From Buddleja alternifolia (Eukaryota > Streptophyta > Magnoliopsida > Lamiales > Scrophulariaceae), in NCBI GenBank assembly GCA_019426215.1, contig CM033408.1, positions 27,073,953 to 27,137,952 on the forward strand: a DNA stretch of 64,000 bases, in the 5' to 3' direction. Position numbers and translations under genes: made by a program. Within the stretch, counting starts at the first letter, position 1; each line of letters opens with the position of its first letter. Of this stretch, positions 45,695-55,937 are shown piece after piece. A model generated the notes under the pieces. The model did no database searches and was not told where the DNA came from. It saw nothing but the letters and a program-made list of their open reading frames with translations.

Positions 45695-46753
45695 TTATTT
45701 TTGAACACTTCCATCTCCAATCAAGTGATCAATTTTTCCATCAGGATCAGCAAAGAAATCAACAACATCTAAATGAGTATCATCATAATGGTCATGATCA
45801 GAATCGCCTTCTTCAAAAACAAAATTTGTTTCTATCTTCTTTCCTTTACCTTTCAGCGATTCTTGGTAAAGGTCAACAAGATGTTTTGGTGTACGACAGG
45901 TACGAGACCAATGACCTTTACCACCACAACGGTAGCATAAATTTTCCACAGATTTACTATTTTGGCCACTTTCATTTTTCTCTTCATTATTTTTCCACTT
46001 CTGGTGGAAAGATGTGTTCTTTGAATAATCACCACGATTTCCATGACCATATCCACGACCTCGTCCACGTCCATGTCCAATACCACGGCCTCGACCACGG
46101 CCACGACCATGACCACGATTTGGTTCTTTATTAAAATGGTTATGAGTTGTTACATTCACTTCAGGGAATGGAGCAGAACCAGTTGGACGGGACTCATGAT
46201 TTTTTATCAAAAGCTCATTGTTTTGTTCAGCCACAAGTAGGCAAGAAATCAGTTCAGAATATTTCTGAAAACCTTTTTCACGATATTGCTGCTGCAGGAG
46301 CACATTGGATGCATGAAAAGTGGAGAATATTTTTTCTAACATATCCTCATCATTGATTTTTTCTCCATACAATTTCAATTGAAAACTAATTCTAAACATT
46401 GCAAAGTTATACTCACTTACGGTTTTGAAATCTTGCAATCGTAAATGCATCCAATCATAACGAGCTTTTGGAAGAATAACAGTTTTCTGGTGGTCATACC
46501 TTTCTTTCAAATTATTGTAAAGAACAAGTGGATCTTTTATAGTAAGATACTCACTTTTTAAGCCTTCATGAAGGTGGTGACGAAGGAAAATCATAGTTTT
46601 GGCCTTTTGTCGATTAGATGCATTATTTCCTTCTTTAATTGTGTCTCCAAGACCATTTGCATCTAAATGAATTTCAGTATCTAACACCCAAGATAAATAA
46701 TTCTTCCCCGTAATGTCAAGAGCCACAAAGTCAAGTTTTGCAAGATTCGTCAT
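45695..46753 (-). CDS. Copia gag of the nested element
   Basis: Intact 352-codon frame starting MTNLAKLDFVALDITGKNYLSW. It contains the copia gag core (UBN2-like; LRHHLHEGLKSEYLTIKDPLVLYNNLKERYDHQK), an Arg-Gly-His repeat region (GRGRGRGRGIGHGRGR), a zinc knuckle CYRCGGKGHWSRTC (CX2CX4HX4C) and an acidic C-terminus (DSDHDHYDD). Gag packages element RNA into virus-like particles. It is the only undamaged coding frame of this element; its promoter would be the 5' LTR now about 9 kb away beyond the viral insert, so expression is doubtful. Confidence 0.85.
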   Translation of the reverse strand: MTNLAKLDFVALDITGKNYLSWVLDTEIHLDANGLGDTIKEGNNASNRQKAKTMIFLRHHLHEGLKSEYLTIKDPLVLYNNLKERYDHQKTVILPKARYDWMHLRLQDFKTVSEYNFAMFRISFQLKLYGEKINDEDMLEKIFSTFHASNVLLQQQYREKGFQKYSELISCLLVAEQNNELLIKNHESRPTGSAPFPEVNVTTHNHFNKEPNRGHGRGRGRGRGIGHGRGRGRGYGHGNRGDYSKNTSFHQKWKNNEEKNESGQNSKSVENLCYRCGGKGHWSRTCRTPKHLVDLYQESLKGKGKKIETNFVFEEGDSDHDHYDDTHLDVVDFFADPDGKIDHLIGDGSVQK

Positions 46754-47259
46754 TATTATACTATCATCAAAGTATAAGAAAAGTTAGATAACAATCTATC
46801 AATTTCGTAAAACATATACCACAGTATATTAATCCACATAAAGTACAAATAGCGATGAAAATGACATATGAAATATAAGTATAAACTCATGCTATTTCTC
46901 ATAAATCATTACGGTGGCTAAAGGTGTAGTCTACATATATTCATATTTTAATATGCAAATATATTCATGAACAAACTTTTGTGGGCTTTTTATTAAAATA
47001 ATATAAAACATAATAAATTTCTTAAACTAATACTATTTAAAAATCTATATGAAAACAATACAAGACGACATTTAGCATGACATCTTCACTATTCCAAATT
47101 TTGCGTTATTAGTCCTTAAGCTTTACAATATTATACATTTTGACCCCAATTTAAGAAAATGATAATTTTAAATCCTAAAACGATTGATTTTAGAGCAAAA
47201 TGGTTGGGAAAAATTTAGCTTGTAACGAGCGATTCATGATAAGACCGATCCTCGAAAAA
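46754..47259. other. Copia leader and junction with the viral insert
   Basis: AT-rich leader of the copia element, running into the viral genome. The exact junction is not visible. It should lie between about 47090 and 47260, since the viral leader upstream of the primer site may extend some way to the left. Confidence 0.45.
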
Positions 47260-47386
47260 TGGTATCAGAACCTAGGTTTATTGATGAAAAATTTAAATTA
47301 AGTACGGAAATATTATTCTAACCGTAAGTGAGGAGAATCAAACAAGAATGGACCCGAACAATAGTTTGATCTATGAAGAAAATTAA

Positions 47387-47689
47387 GAGTATTTCCCGAT
47401 TCTGGAAAGACAAGAATCCAAACGGATAGATAGGTTTATCCGTCACGTGTCTCGAATTACCAAAGGAATTCGGAAGGAGTTGGCCAAAGAAGTTCCTTCT
47501 CCAGCTAACCTACCAGAAGAGATCAGATATTATCATAGACGATTTGATATGGAAGGTCTTTTTCAAGGCAACATAGCCGGAGATTTTCAGCTTTCTCAAA
47601 TCAACGGCAAGTGGCCAAAGGAGCTTGACTGCTTGACAAGGCAGGCAAGAGACACGAAACATAAAGGTATAGTTTCCAAATATTTATGA
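47387..47689 (+). CDS. Caulimovirid ORF1, small protein of unknown role
   Basis: Open from 47387 with no ATG until about 47550, deep inside the frame. An ATT at 47399 could serve as a non-AUG start, as known for ORF1 of rice tungro bacilliform virus; this is inference. A short ATG-led ORF (47372-47428) precedes and overlaps it, as in shunting leaders. The ~100-residue product is basic (RQESKRIDRFIRHVSRITKGIRKEL). Its stop overlaps the next start as ATGA at 47686-47689. Confidence 0.55.
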   Translation, partial: EYFPILERQESKRIDRFIRHVSRITKGIRKELAKEVPSPANLPEEIRYYHRRFDMEGLFQGNIAGDFQLSQINGKWPKELDCLTRQARDTKHKGIVSKYL

Positions 47690-48057
47690 GTTGGAAAGAA
47701 ATTGAACCGGATAATTCTAAGCTCTCTCGAGATCTTAGAGAAATCCAAAAAACTGTTCAAGAGTTCGGACATAGGTTAGAGCATCTTCCTATGAAAATCG
47801 AAACCATGAACAGTAGACTTGAGGAAATCCTCAAGCTTCTTCCAGATCTGGATAGATCTATTATAGATCTAAATAAAGAAGTCCAAGGTCTGAAAGATAG
47901 ACTAGGAATTGCCAGATCGTCCAAACAAAAACAGGACAGAATCCGTGATTCTCTTGGTCGAGTTCCTCTTCTACATCAGAAAGGAAAGGCCAAGGAAGTT
48001 CCTAAGCCTAAAACTCAGGATGAATTACTCTTAGATATCCTAAGAAGTATTAACTGA
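47686..48057 (+). CDS. Caulimovirid ORF2, coiled-coil protein
   Basis: 123 codons, ATGA overlap with ORF1. The middle is a predicted coiled coil with heptad-spaced Leu/Ile (LEEILKLLPDLDRSIIDLNKEVQGLKDRL), followed by a basic, Lys/Pro-rich tail. Position, size and design resemble the small virion-associated ORF2 proteins of badna- and tungroviruses. The role is inferred only. The next ORF starts 1 base after its stop. Confidence 0.6.
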   Translation: MSWKEIEPDNSKLSRDLREIQKTVQEFGHRLEHLPMKIETMNSRLEEILKLLPDLDRSIIDLNKEVQGLKDRLGIARSSKQKQDRIRDSLGRVPLLHQKGKAKEVPKPKTQDELLLDILRSIN

Positions 48058-48058
48058 T

Positions 48059-49501
48059 ATGGATATATCAAGAGTGGATCCATCCGATCTACAGGATTTA
48101 GCTGACTCTTTTTCTCAACTAAATTTTGTTGATTTCGTTGATTGGGTAGATGTAAAAACTCACGAAACGAATCCCCTAGCATTAACACTGCCAGGAGAAA
48201 GTTCAGCATCCAATAATCCTCCTCCCGAGGTAATGATGCAAGAACGTGAGGATTTGAACACTCGCGCTGGACCCCCTTTGGTGGGTACTACGTATAGGTC
48301 AAATCCAAGAAATCCAAAAATAGCACCAGAGAATACTCCCTGGGCAAGGACAATGTTACAACCCTTGCATCTGTATGGTACTATTTTAAATTTGGATGTC
48401 ATCGATTTTAGAAATCTCGAAACTATAATCGATGAATGGGTAGCAGCCATGAAAATTGCAGCAACTGCCCTTGATCTTGATAAAGAAAACTTTATCAAGC
48501 TGATCGAGTTAAGTATCGAAGGATCGGTTAAAACCGGGTGGAGTAACACATCGGCAGAGACCAAAGAAGGAGTCTTAGAAGGCGAATCTAAAAATGCTAT
48601 TGCAGAAAGATTCGGAAGACTCATCAAGCTGCATTTTATCGGAGATGGATACTTCGATCAAAATAATGCAGAAAAGTCCAGAGAGTATACCCAAGCTCTC
48701 TATGGGATTGAGTTGCGAAATATTTGTGCAGTAGATGAATATATTTATTGGTTTCGCAAATATTTTTATCAGGGTACGGTAAAGGCAGACGTTGCTGCAA
48801 CTCTGTTCTTTGCAAAAATCTGCAGTCCATGGAGGGAAATGTTGATTCAATCATACAAAGTACCGGAAGGACAGTTTGACTCAGTTTCCAGAATAATGTC
48901 TTTTTTGAATGACAAACTAAAAGACTGGTGTCTGCAAGCCTCTCTTAAGAAGAAAATAAAGAGGCTTAAGGGGACAATGAAGAAAACCCCTCTTTGTTGT
49001 GATAATAATGATTTTCCAACAATAATTGGAGAATCAAGTGAGCCGAGAAGGAAGAAAAAGCATTTTAGAAGTTCTGAGAATAATCAGAATTATAAAAGGA
49101 GATCTCCTTTCAGGCGAAAGTCTTGGTGGTCAAAGTCTAAAGCCCGATCTTACAAATCTGGCCAAAGATCTGGACCAACAAGGGTGTCTTCCTAGGGATC
49201 TAGGAAATCCACTGGAAAAACCCCTACGAGACGAACTTTCAAGCGAGCTCATACTCGTACTAATGAAAGTTTCAAGGATTGTAACTGCTGGACGTGTGGT
49301 GCTCGTGGCCACATTTCACCAGATTATCCGCATAAGAGCAACGAATTGAAACAATTTGAAGCTACTGCAGACATTTTGGACGCAGTTTTCTTTGGCGATT
49401 TGGTACCAGTTTACCAATTCGACAATCTTCCTTCAGACGAAAGCGTCTATGAGGAGGAAATTGGGAGCGATTCTGATGACACTTCAAGTGAGTCAGAATA
49501 A
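48059..49501 (+). pseudogene. Caulimovirid coat protein, one in-frame stop
   Basis: A 481-codon frame with a single TAG at 49193-49195. The central region matches caulimovirid capsid protein (IDEWVAAMKIAATAL..., FGRLIKLHFIGD, YTQALYGIELRNICAVDEYI..F). It is followed by a Lys/Arg-rich stretch and then, beyond the stop, a zinc-knuckle-like CWTCGARGHISPDYP whose last Cys is replaced by Tyr. The C-terminus is acidic (SDSDDTSSESE), as in caulimovirus capsid precursors. The protein would form the virion shell and bind pregenomic RNA. In this order it precedes the movement gene. Confidence 0.8.
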
Positions 49502-49512
49502 ATTCCAAAAGT

Positions 49513-49740
49513 ATGCCTGGAATTCCCTTGTCTACAGTTCAGCAATATCGAACTGTTATCTCTGATCTTCAGAGAAAAATGGAAAGAAGTAGAACCATGA
49601 TCCAGCATTATGAGGCTACTATCCAGTTGTTAGGCGCAACACCTATTCGCCTAAGAAAGATAATTGAACATGAAACCAAGATAGTAGTTTGGTCCGAAAA
49701 TGTTCAATATCTGGAAAATGTCATTAACCAAATGACATAG
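49513..49740 (+). CDS. Small caulimovirid ORF with coiled coil
   Basis: 75 codons from ATG 49513, 11 bases after the coat stop. It reads QQYRTVISDLQRKMERSRTM, then LENVINQMT, a largely helical, coiled-coil-like sequence. It may be the counterpart of a virion-associated or aphid-transmission small ORF, but sequence similarity was not recognised. It is followed by the movement gene after ~20 bases. Confidence 0.45.
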   Translation: MPGIPLSTVQQYRTVISDLQRKMERSRTMIQHYEATIQLLGATPIRLRKIIEHETKIVVWSENVQYLENVINQMT

Positions 49741-49759
49741 TTTAATCGTTCTCTTCTAG

Positions 49760-50995
49760 ATGAACGAAATCCTTCTAATGGATAATTCCACCGAAGGAGA
49801 TAGGCTAATAACATCAGACAGCCTAGCTGGTTTCTTTTCCAGAGCATCCATATCGGATAAAACCATGGAAAAGATAATGAGGCAAAATTCTGACATTGGA
49901 AAATATGATGGTTTCCGAGTCAGTGGGCTTAGCCGAATCCTAAATCAAATAGGATTAAATCAAAGGCGGCATAACATCATGTACAAAGTAAGGTCAGGGG
50001 AATTCTCAATTCCCATGGAATTAACTGGTAATGTGATGGAAATGCAACTTATTCCAAAAGAAGAAATTCTAGAGGAATTAAGTAGGCTCTCGGAAGAAGT
50101 TGCGATGACTATGAAATGGATCCATATAGGAACCATTGAAGTAGTAATCAAAGCTACTTTCAAAGAAGGTGTTAATTCACCTTTGCATTTATCCATAATG
50201 GATAAAAGGATTAACAACCTAAGGGATGGTTGTCTGGGTACAATGGTAGGAAATTTATATGCTGGCAAACTAATGTTTGATATTCATCCAAGAATAGCAT
50301 ATAATCTTGCCGACCAAGATTTCAGTCGAGTCTTAACCCTTCATCAAGATTTCAAGAGAACGGATCTCATGAAAGACGGGAATCGTCCATATTCTATTAC
50401 GTATAGAATAGCTTATGCCCTTTCCAATACACATCATTCGGATTTGTTCATAAGGAAAGAATATATTGAAATTCCTAGAATATTCAAGGAATTTGCTAAG
50501 GTTATGGCACCTGATCCTATTAAAATACCAAGGATTGAGGGTGTTGATATCTTAATTCGAGATCGCCCAGTTCTAGACAGATCGGTAAGTTCTAGAACAG
50601 ATTTCAGTAGCCGAATGTCCTTTTCTGAGGAAAGGATAAAAGGTTTAAAAGGCAAAGAGTTAATGGAAGATTTAACTCTTCCAGCCATTCGGGTAGATAA
50701 TGTAAAACTTAAATACCCAGAAGGATGGAAAGATGTGCAGGTTTTATTTGACATTACGGAGAAAGAAAATTACTTTCCTTGTGATGATCTCTATCACTTG
50801 CAGCAGTCCGCCGTTAACAAATACGAATGTATGCTAGAAATAGCAGGCTATGAAGTATTTGTTACAGGTAGTGCCGGACGAGATCCAAGAATAGTTATTC
50901 TTGGATTAAGCTTCCTTGAGGAACATAAACCTTGGGGAAGAAAAGGAAAAGGTATGGAGTTTAGCTTGGATGGACATTTAATTCAAGTTGAATAA
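49760..50995 (+). CDS. Caulimovirid movement protein
   Basis: Intact 411-codon frame. It contains the caulimovirid/30K-superfamily core (IHIGTIEVVIKATFKEGVNSPLHLSIMDKRI, then LGTMVGNLYAGKLMFDIHP), which makes tubules through plasmodesmata. A C-terminal part (VLFDITEKENYFPCDDLYHL..., then GRDPRIVILGLSFLEEHKPWGR) is of unclear role. It lies in its own ORF downstream of coat protein. The stop TAA is immediately followed by the polymerase ATG (TAAATG at 50993-50998). There is no visible lesion. Confidence 0.8.
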   Translation: MNEILLMDNSTEGDRLITSDSLAGFFSRASISDKTMEKIMRQNSDIGKYDGFRVSGLSRILNQIGLNQRRHNIMYKVRSGEFSIPMELTGNVMEMQLIPKEEILEELSRLSEEVAMTMKWIHIGTIEVVIKATFKEGVNSPLHLSIMDKRINNLRDGCLGTMVGNLYAGKLMFDIHPRIAYNLADQDFSRVLTLHQDFKRTDLMKDGNRPYSITYRIAYALSNTHHSDLFIRKEYIEIPRIFKEFAKVMAPDPIKIPRIEGVDILIRDRPVLDRSVSSRTDFSSRMSFSEERIKGLKGKELMEDLTLPAIRVDNVKLKYPEGWKDVQVLFDITEKENYFPCDDLYHLQQSAVNKYECMLEIAGYEVFVTGSAGRDPRIVILGLSFLEEHKPWGRKGKGMEFSLDGHLIQVE

Positions 50996-53099
50996 ATGAC
51001 TAGCCCTTTTTCTATATACATATCTGTTGGTATGTTATATGAACAATATAAGTCAGAATATTTTGCAGCTTATATTGATTCTGGATCTGGGATTTGCACA
51101 GCAAAACCTGGAGTTTTTCCTAGCAATGCTATGGAATCTTTACCTACTATTGCAGGAAGAGATTTTTCTTTGAAAATTCTTCTCCTTAATAAAGGTATTC
51201 GTGAAGCCCATATCATGATTGGTGGTGCATTTGGAACACCTTGGTACAAGGTAAAAATGCCTCCTATTTACTTTCATGATACTGGTGTTGATATTTTGAT
51301 GGGTAATAATTTTATTCAAACCTTTGCAAAATATGTGCAAGATAATCACAAACACTTGCTCACCTTTACCACTACTTGTGGCAGTGAGATACAAGTTTTG
51401 CGACGCGAAAAGGCTTTGAATCGCCTCATGCCCATAAATTTTCGCAGCAAACGTGGTGATTTACACAATGATTCCAAATTAACCCATCCTAAAATGCAGG
51501 ATAAAAGGAAATTTGGAAAAGCCTTACTGTCTTTCAGACAAAAAGATTATGATAGTTTCTGTGAAGGATATAATCGAAAGTTTAGCCTTCTAAAAAATAG
51601 GTCTAAGGAAATAGGTGAAGAAGGTATTCTCTTTCTTAAGAATACTTTACAATCCAAACCCATAGATGCTGTGGATGGGGAAAGTTTACTTTCTCTTGAA
51701 AATGTTAAAAGACTAATTCAAAGGAACTTTAATGAGAATCCTTTGGCTTGGTGGAATAAAAACAAGATCGAAGCTACTCTGAAAGTTAAGGAACAATGCA
51801 AGTACGAGTATGTTCGATACAAGCCTATCCAGATGAATATGGAGGACAAGAAAGATATGCAAGCAATCATAAAAGAGCATATCGATCTGAAAATCATAGA
51901 ACCTGGAGTCTCTTCTTACAGTAGCCCTGGATTCCTGGTAAGGAACCATAGCGAGGTAAAAAGAGGAAAGGCGAGATTAGTAATCAACTATCAAGGAATA
52001 AATAAGATCCTTGAGTTTGATGGTTACTATATTCCCAGTCGAGAACACTTGATCGATTGTATCAAAGGTGCTAAAGTGTTCTCAAAGTTTGATTGCAAAT
52101 CTGGTTTCTATCAGATTAGGATGGAAAAGGAGTCTAGAAAATATACTGTCTTCTCTACTCCTCAGGGTCTATATATCTGGAATGTGATTCCAATGGGTTT
52201 AGCAAATGCGCCCCAGATATACCAAAGGAAGATGGATAATCTTTTCAAAGATTATTTCGAGTTTATGTTTGTCTATATAGATGACATTTTGATTGCGTCT
52301 AAAAATATGAAAGAGCATGTTAAACATCTTGAAATATTTTCTGATGCATGTTATAAGGAATGTTTAGTGCTTTCTGAAAAGAAGGCAATAATAGGTGTTA
52401 ATAAGATTGAATTTCTTGGTATTCTTATTGACGAAGCAGGCATTAAGCTCCAAGAACATATTGTGGAAAAGATACAAAATTTTCCTGATGTTCTAAGGGA
52501 CAAAAAACAACTTCAAAGTTTTCTGGGAGTTGTTAATTTTGCAGGGATCTTTATTAAAGATCTAGCCAAACACCGAAAGGATTCGACCACTTTTAAGAGA
52601 AACGGAAGGCCAGAAATGGAAGTGGGAAGAAATTCACACTCAAAGGGTTCGTGAGTTGAAACAAGTGTGCAAAACCTTGCCTAAACTCGCAATACCACAG
52701 GATAGCGATGATCTGGTAGTCTATACAGATGCCAATGATTATCGATGGGCAGCAGTGCTCATGAAGCGGTCAACTACAGGGGAAGAACTTTGTAGATACA
52801 CTGGAGGGTTGTTCAATGAACAACAAGCCAGAGTATGACATATTAACGAGAAAGAATTCTTTGCGGTTTGGAAGGCATTCAAGAAATGGCCTTTATTTTC
52901 ATTAGCCAAAGAATTTATTTTGAAAGTCGATAATACGAATGTTAAAGCTTTTTTGAAAAATAAACTTGAATAAAAAATTGAAAAAGCTCGTATTCTCAGG
53001 TGGCAAGCTGAATGTCAATATTATTGTTTTGACATTGTTATTGTGAAATCTCATGAAAATGTTCTTGCAGATTTCTTGACAAGAGATGGAAGTATCTGA
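50996..53099 (+). pseudogene. Caulimovirid protease-RT-RNase H, broken
   Basis: The protease active site is YIDSGSG (near residue 27), with DILMGNNF near 105. The RT has ARLVINYQGINKI, FSKFDCKSGFYQI, PMGLANAPQIYQRKM and the catalytic FVYIDDIL. An indel near 52590 moves the continuation (LPKLAIPQDSDDLVVYTDAND) to another frame. RNase H then has TGA at 52836-52838 and TAA at 52971-52973, and ends RILRWQAECQ...FLTRDGSI with TGA at 53097-53099, overlapping the next ATG (53086). The polyprotein copied pregenomic RNA to DNA in the intact virus; this copy cannot. Confidence 0.88.
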
Positions 53100-54385
53100 A
53101 GCAAATTCCATCATCACAAGGTATAGGCATCTCAGGGAAAACCTTGAGGAGCTTAATCGGAAATTTGGACAGTTATCAATTAACGCTGAAGTAGCTGGCC
53201 GAATTCAACAAGCTGATTTGGACATTGTCCAGAATTCGATTAACGAGACAACGTATGCCATGACTTCGTTATGGAATACTCTTACAGGACCAGTTCGAAA
53301 AGCATCACCTTCTGTAGTTGCTCGAGAATTGAGAGAGCATAACTCCAAACCTGCGTTTAGAGAACGGGGCTCTATACCCGGAGTAGTGGATTCAAATACC
53401 ACTTGCACAAGTCCTTTCTCAGACTCTGAGAAAAAGGAAAATGTTGAACAAGAAGAAGCGCAAGCTCTTACTAGTTCAAGTCAACCCACCACCTCTGGGG
53501 TTAAAGAGGGAGAGATTAATCTTAGGCCACAGACAGGCACTTCTAAGATTAATACTAACTCGATTAATTTACATTGGCAGGGTTACCAGCATTCTTGGGA
53601 AAAATTAATCTCAAGAAAAGGAATAAATCCGAATAAATCCTTGATAGAAATATCGGGGAAATATCCTAGGATTTGGATGAAGGAAAGATCTAAGCCAGAA
53701 GAGGTCCGAGAATGGTATGATTTTGGGGCTTTAGCTTCAATACATACTATGTCACCAGGTTTTCCGAAAATATCTAAGCTTCCGGATTGGATTACAAGTG
53801 CCGTGTATGATTCATGGCAAAACAATCAGCACCTCAAACGAGGCGATATTCTGGAGCTAAAGTTTATATCGGCAGCACTAGAAATAGCAGGAAAAAGGTC
53901 TCATCCAGTGTTTCATTTTATTAAGTTACAGAGACCAGACATGGTGGCCTATACCAGAATTAAGGTTGCAACAGAGGAATCTCCATTGGTTAGCACTATC
54001 AATGAAGATGACATTTCCACCAGGAGAGCATGGGGAATGTGGGTCTGTCTTACAGAGATGGACAAAGTCAAGTATCCATTCAAGATATTCTCTAATACAG
54101 CGAATGGATCGTTCCTGTTAAATTCCATGACAGGAAAAAGTACTGATTTCGCAGAAAAGCTTTTTGAACAAAAAGGATGCTTATCTGGGAACAGACGCGA
54201 CCAGGAAGAAAGCCTGCAACATGATGCATGTTGATCTATGGCATAACAGGGAGTGTTCAAGTTGCCAGTTTCAAGAGAAACCCTTATTCGGCACCAGAAT
54301 ACGGGTCACCAAGGTAAAACCCGAATCTGACAAAGATAAGGGTAAAAGGAAAGTTTACCCCAAGGGTTTTTCCAAACCCAAGTAA
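53086..54385 (+). pseudogene. Caulimovirid transactivator/viroplasmin-like ORF
   Basis: 382 codons from ATG 53086 to 54234, starting inside the RNase H end. It has an N-terminal coiled coil (YRHLRENLEELNRKFGQLS), a Ser/Thr-rich linker, and a C-terminal half (LHWQGYQHSWEKLISRKG, WYDFGALASIHTMSPGFP...) consistent with the inclusion-body/translation-transactivator protein of caulimovirids. A plausible continuation (TRKKACNMMHVDLWHNRECSSC...) lies in the +1 frame to 54385, suggesting an indel in the A run near 54172. Assignment rests on position and general resemblance. Confidence 0.65.
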
Positions 54386-54660
54386 AAGGATGTAAACGAC
54401 AAAGGTGGCCAAACAATTAGGCGCACCAACCGGGAATCAATCATGTGATTGATTAAAGGTTACAGCTATACCAAAAGATAGCTGTTAAAGTCAAGGCGTG
54501 GCAGACAAAGTGGCAAACACTAGGGTCCATACGCATGTGAAGGAATCTTGACAGCAAAGCAATGATGTCAAGAAAATTGTACAAGTTTGGAATCCGCATT
54601 TGGAATCCGAAGTCTGAGGCTATAAAAGGAGAGCTCAGAAGCAGATGAAGATCATCAGAA
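54386..54660 (+). promoter_or_regulatory. Caulimovirid pregenomic RNA promoter
   Basis: A non-coding stretch after the last ORF with TATAAAAG at 54621-54628, so transcription should start near 54650. Position and TATA form are those of 35S-type promoters. Confidence 0.7.
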
Positions 54661-54848
54661 ATTTTCTTCAACTCTTCAAAATTTACAAATCTAGCAAAAC
54701 AGCAAATTTGTAATCTTTCTTTTATAGTTTTAATAAACGAGTGTATGGGGGTTTCCCCAATTATAAGTCCTCTCATGAGAGGCTAAAGGTTTTCTCCTCC
54801 AATAGCGGAGTAGAATAATATCATGTAATTTAATTTTCTGTTTTCATC

Positions 54849-54859
54849 AATAAAATAAA
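54849..54859 (+). terminator. Caulimovirid polyadenylation signal
   Basis: Overlapping AATAAA hexamers about 200 bases downstream of the predicted start. This is consistent with a terminally redundant pregenomic RNA whose signal is bypassed on the first pass. Confidence 0.65.
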
Positions 54860-55085
54860 GGCTTTTGCACAACCTCTGTTTCCGAAATTTATTAAATTTT
54901 ATTTTGAAAACCTTTCTTTGCCCAAAGATAGAAAAAGAAATTAGGGCTGTGCTGGGTATCATTGAAGGAACTGAGTACTGCGAACCACCTGCTGCGGTTG
55001 TGTGGTTGGTCTTGAGTCGCTTGTACTGGCTTGCCATAAAACCGAGGACTCAGAATACCCGAGCAGAAGGTATAGAATTATGAGA

Positions 55086-55677
55086 TTTTACTATTCTTCG
55101 GAAGCATGTTGGGCCTAATTTTATCGTTTATCATGAATTGAAATCTTCTGGTTAAAAACAAAACCTAATGCAATAAGATTTATCATAAGGGATAAAATTT
55201 TATTAGTTATAAAATTGTTTAAGGGGTTTTCTATAATATAAAGAAGTAAGGGACTAAAATCCAAATAGTGGAATTAGACAAAGACGACATGTTAAATGAC
55301 GTTTTGTACTAGTTTAATAATTGATTTCAAATTGTATTATTTTGAGAAACTTTTATATTATTTGTATTATTTTATTAAAAAACCCAAACTTTTGTATAAG
55401 GAATATAGAAAGTGCAAAGTACTTATGAGGTGTTAACATATGAAACTTTGTAGTTGCTGTGAATATATATATATATATCATGAAGGTAATGAAAGCATTT
55501 TTATTTTATTTTTTGATATATATACCTATAAATTTATAGTAAGTAGAGACACATAATATTTACCTAAAAAGTAGGAAATTGAGAACCTCACTTGCTTGCT
55601 AAAAATTCCACCAACTCGCTATCGCAATTCCTCGGATTGAAAAATCAAACAATTTGAGACGGATCGTGCTGATAACG
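55086..55677. other. Copia leader, distal part
   Basis: AT-rich sequence between the viral insert and the 5' LTR. Next to the LTR, the minus strand reads CGTTATCAGCACGA, a primer-site-like sequence with the TATCAG core. Confidence 0.5.
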
Positions 55678-55932
55678 TGTTATGAAAATAACCCCAAAAT
55701 ATTATAAAGTTGAGAGAAAATAAAATGAGAGAATGAGAGAATTCTTTTATTGATATTTTTATGTGTATTTACAATACAATGTCATTGTCTATTTATAGGC
55801 ACAAAACAAGAATTTCAAAGGTTTATTACCTAAAGAGTAAATTATATTTACTCATGATGGAAAATGAAAAGTCATGAAGATGAAGAGTTTTTAGGAGTTG
55901 TATGGACATCCACAAAATAATTATTCATAATA
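55678..55932 (-). repeat. 5' LTR of the nested copia element
   Basis: A direct copy of 41550-41803. Six of the seven differences show A or T here against G or C there, a deamination-like bias. Confidence 0.93.
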
Positions 55933-55937
55933 ATTTC

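Larger units (their letters stand above)
47260..55085 (+). mobile_element. Endogenous caulimovirid (pararetrovirus), near full-length
   Basis: It begins at a tRNA-Met primer-binding site 'tggtatcagaacctagg' (47260-47276), the conventional origin of caulimovirid genomes. It ends beyond a TATA-driven promoter and polyadenylation signal at about 55085. Gene order: small ORF1, small ORF2, coat protein, small coiled-coil ORF, movement protein, protease-RT-RNase H, transactivator-like ORF, then the pregenomic promoter. The ~7.8-kb length fits the family. There is a single unit with no tandem copy. It carries at least three in-frame stops and one or two frameshifts and is a non-functional integrated fossil. 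Confidence 0.9.
41550..55932 (-). mobile_element. Ty1/copia element, 14.4 kb including a nested pararetrovirus
   Basis: LTRs of ~254 bp (41550-41803 and 55678-55932) are flanked by target duplication atttc (41545-41549 and 55933-55937). The polypurine tract (complement of 'ctcccccttgg' at 41804) abuts the 3' LTR. By eye the LTRs differ by seven substitutions and one single-base gap, about 3%. Gag and pol lie at 42.0-46.8 kb on the minus strand. The 5' leader between gag and the 5' LTR contains an integrated caulimovirid (about 47.2-55.1 kb). Removing it leaves a ~6.5-kb element. Confidence 0.93.

Noticed and set aside
45670..46134. His/Asp-rich 154-codon plus-strand frame
   Set aside because: It is the reverse shadow of the Arg/Gly/His-rich copia gag, which has clear domains.
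32937..55085. Functional link between SGS3 and the nearby caulimovirid
   Set aside because: SGS3 is known in antiviral silencing, but proximity (about 11 kb) in a TE-rich block is no evidence of a joint system.
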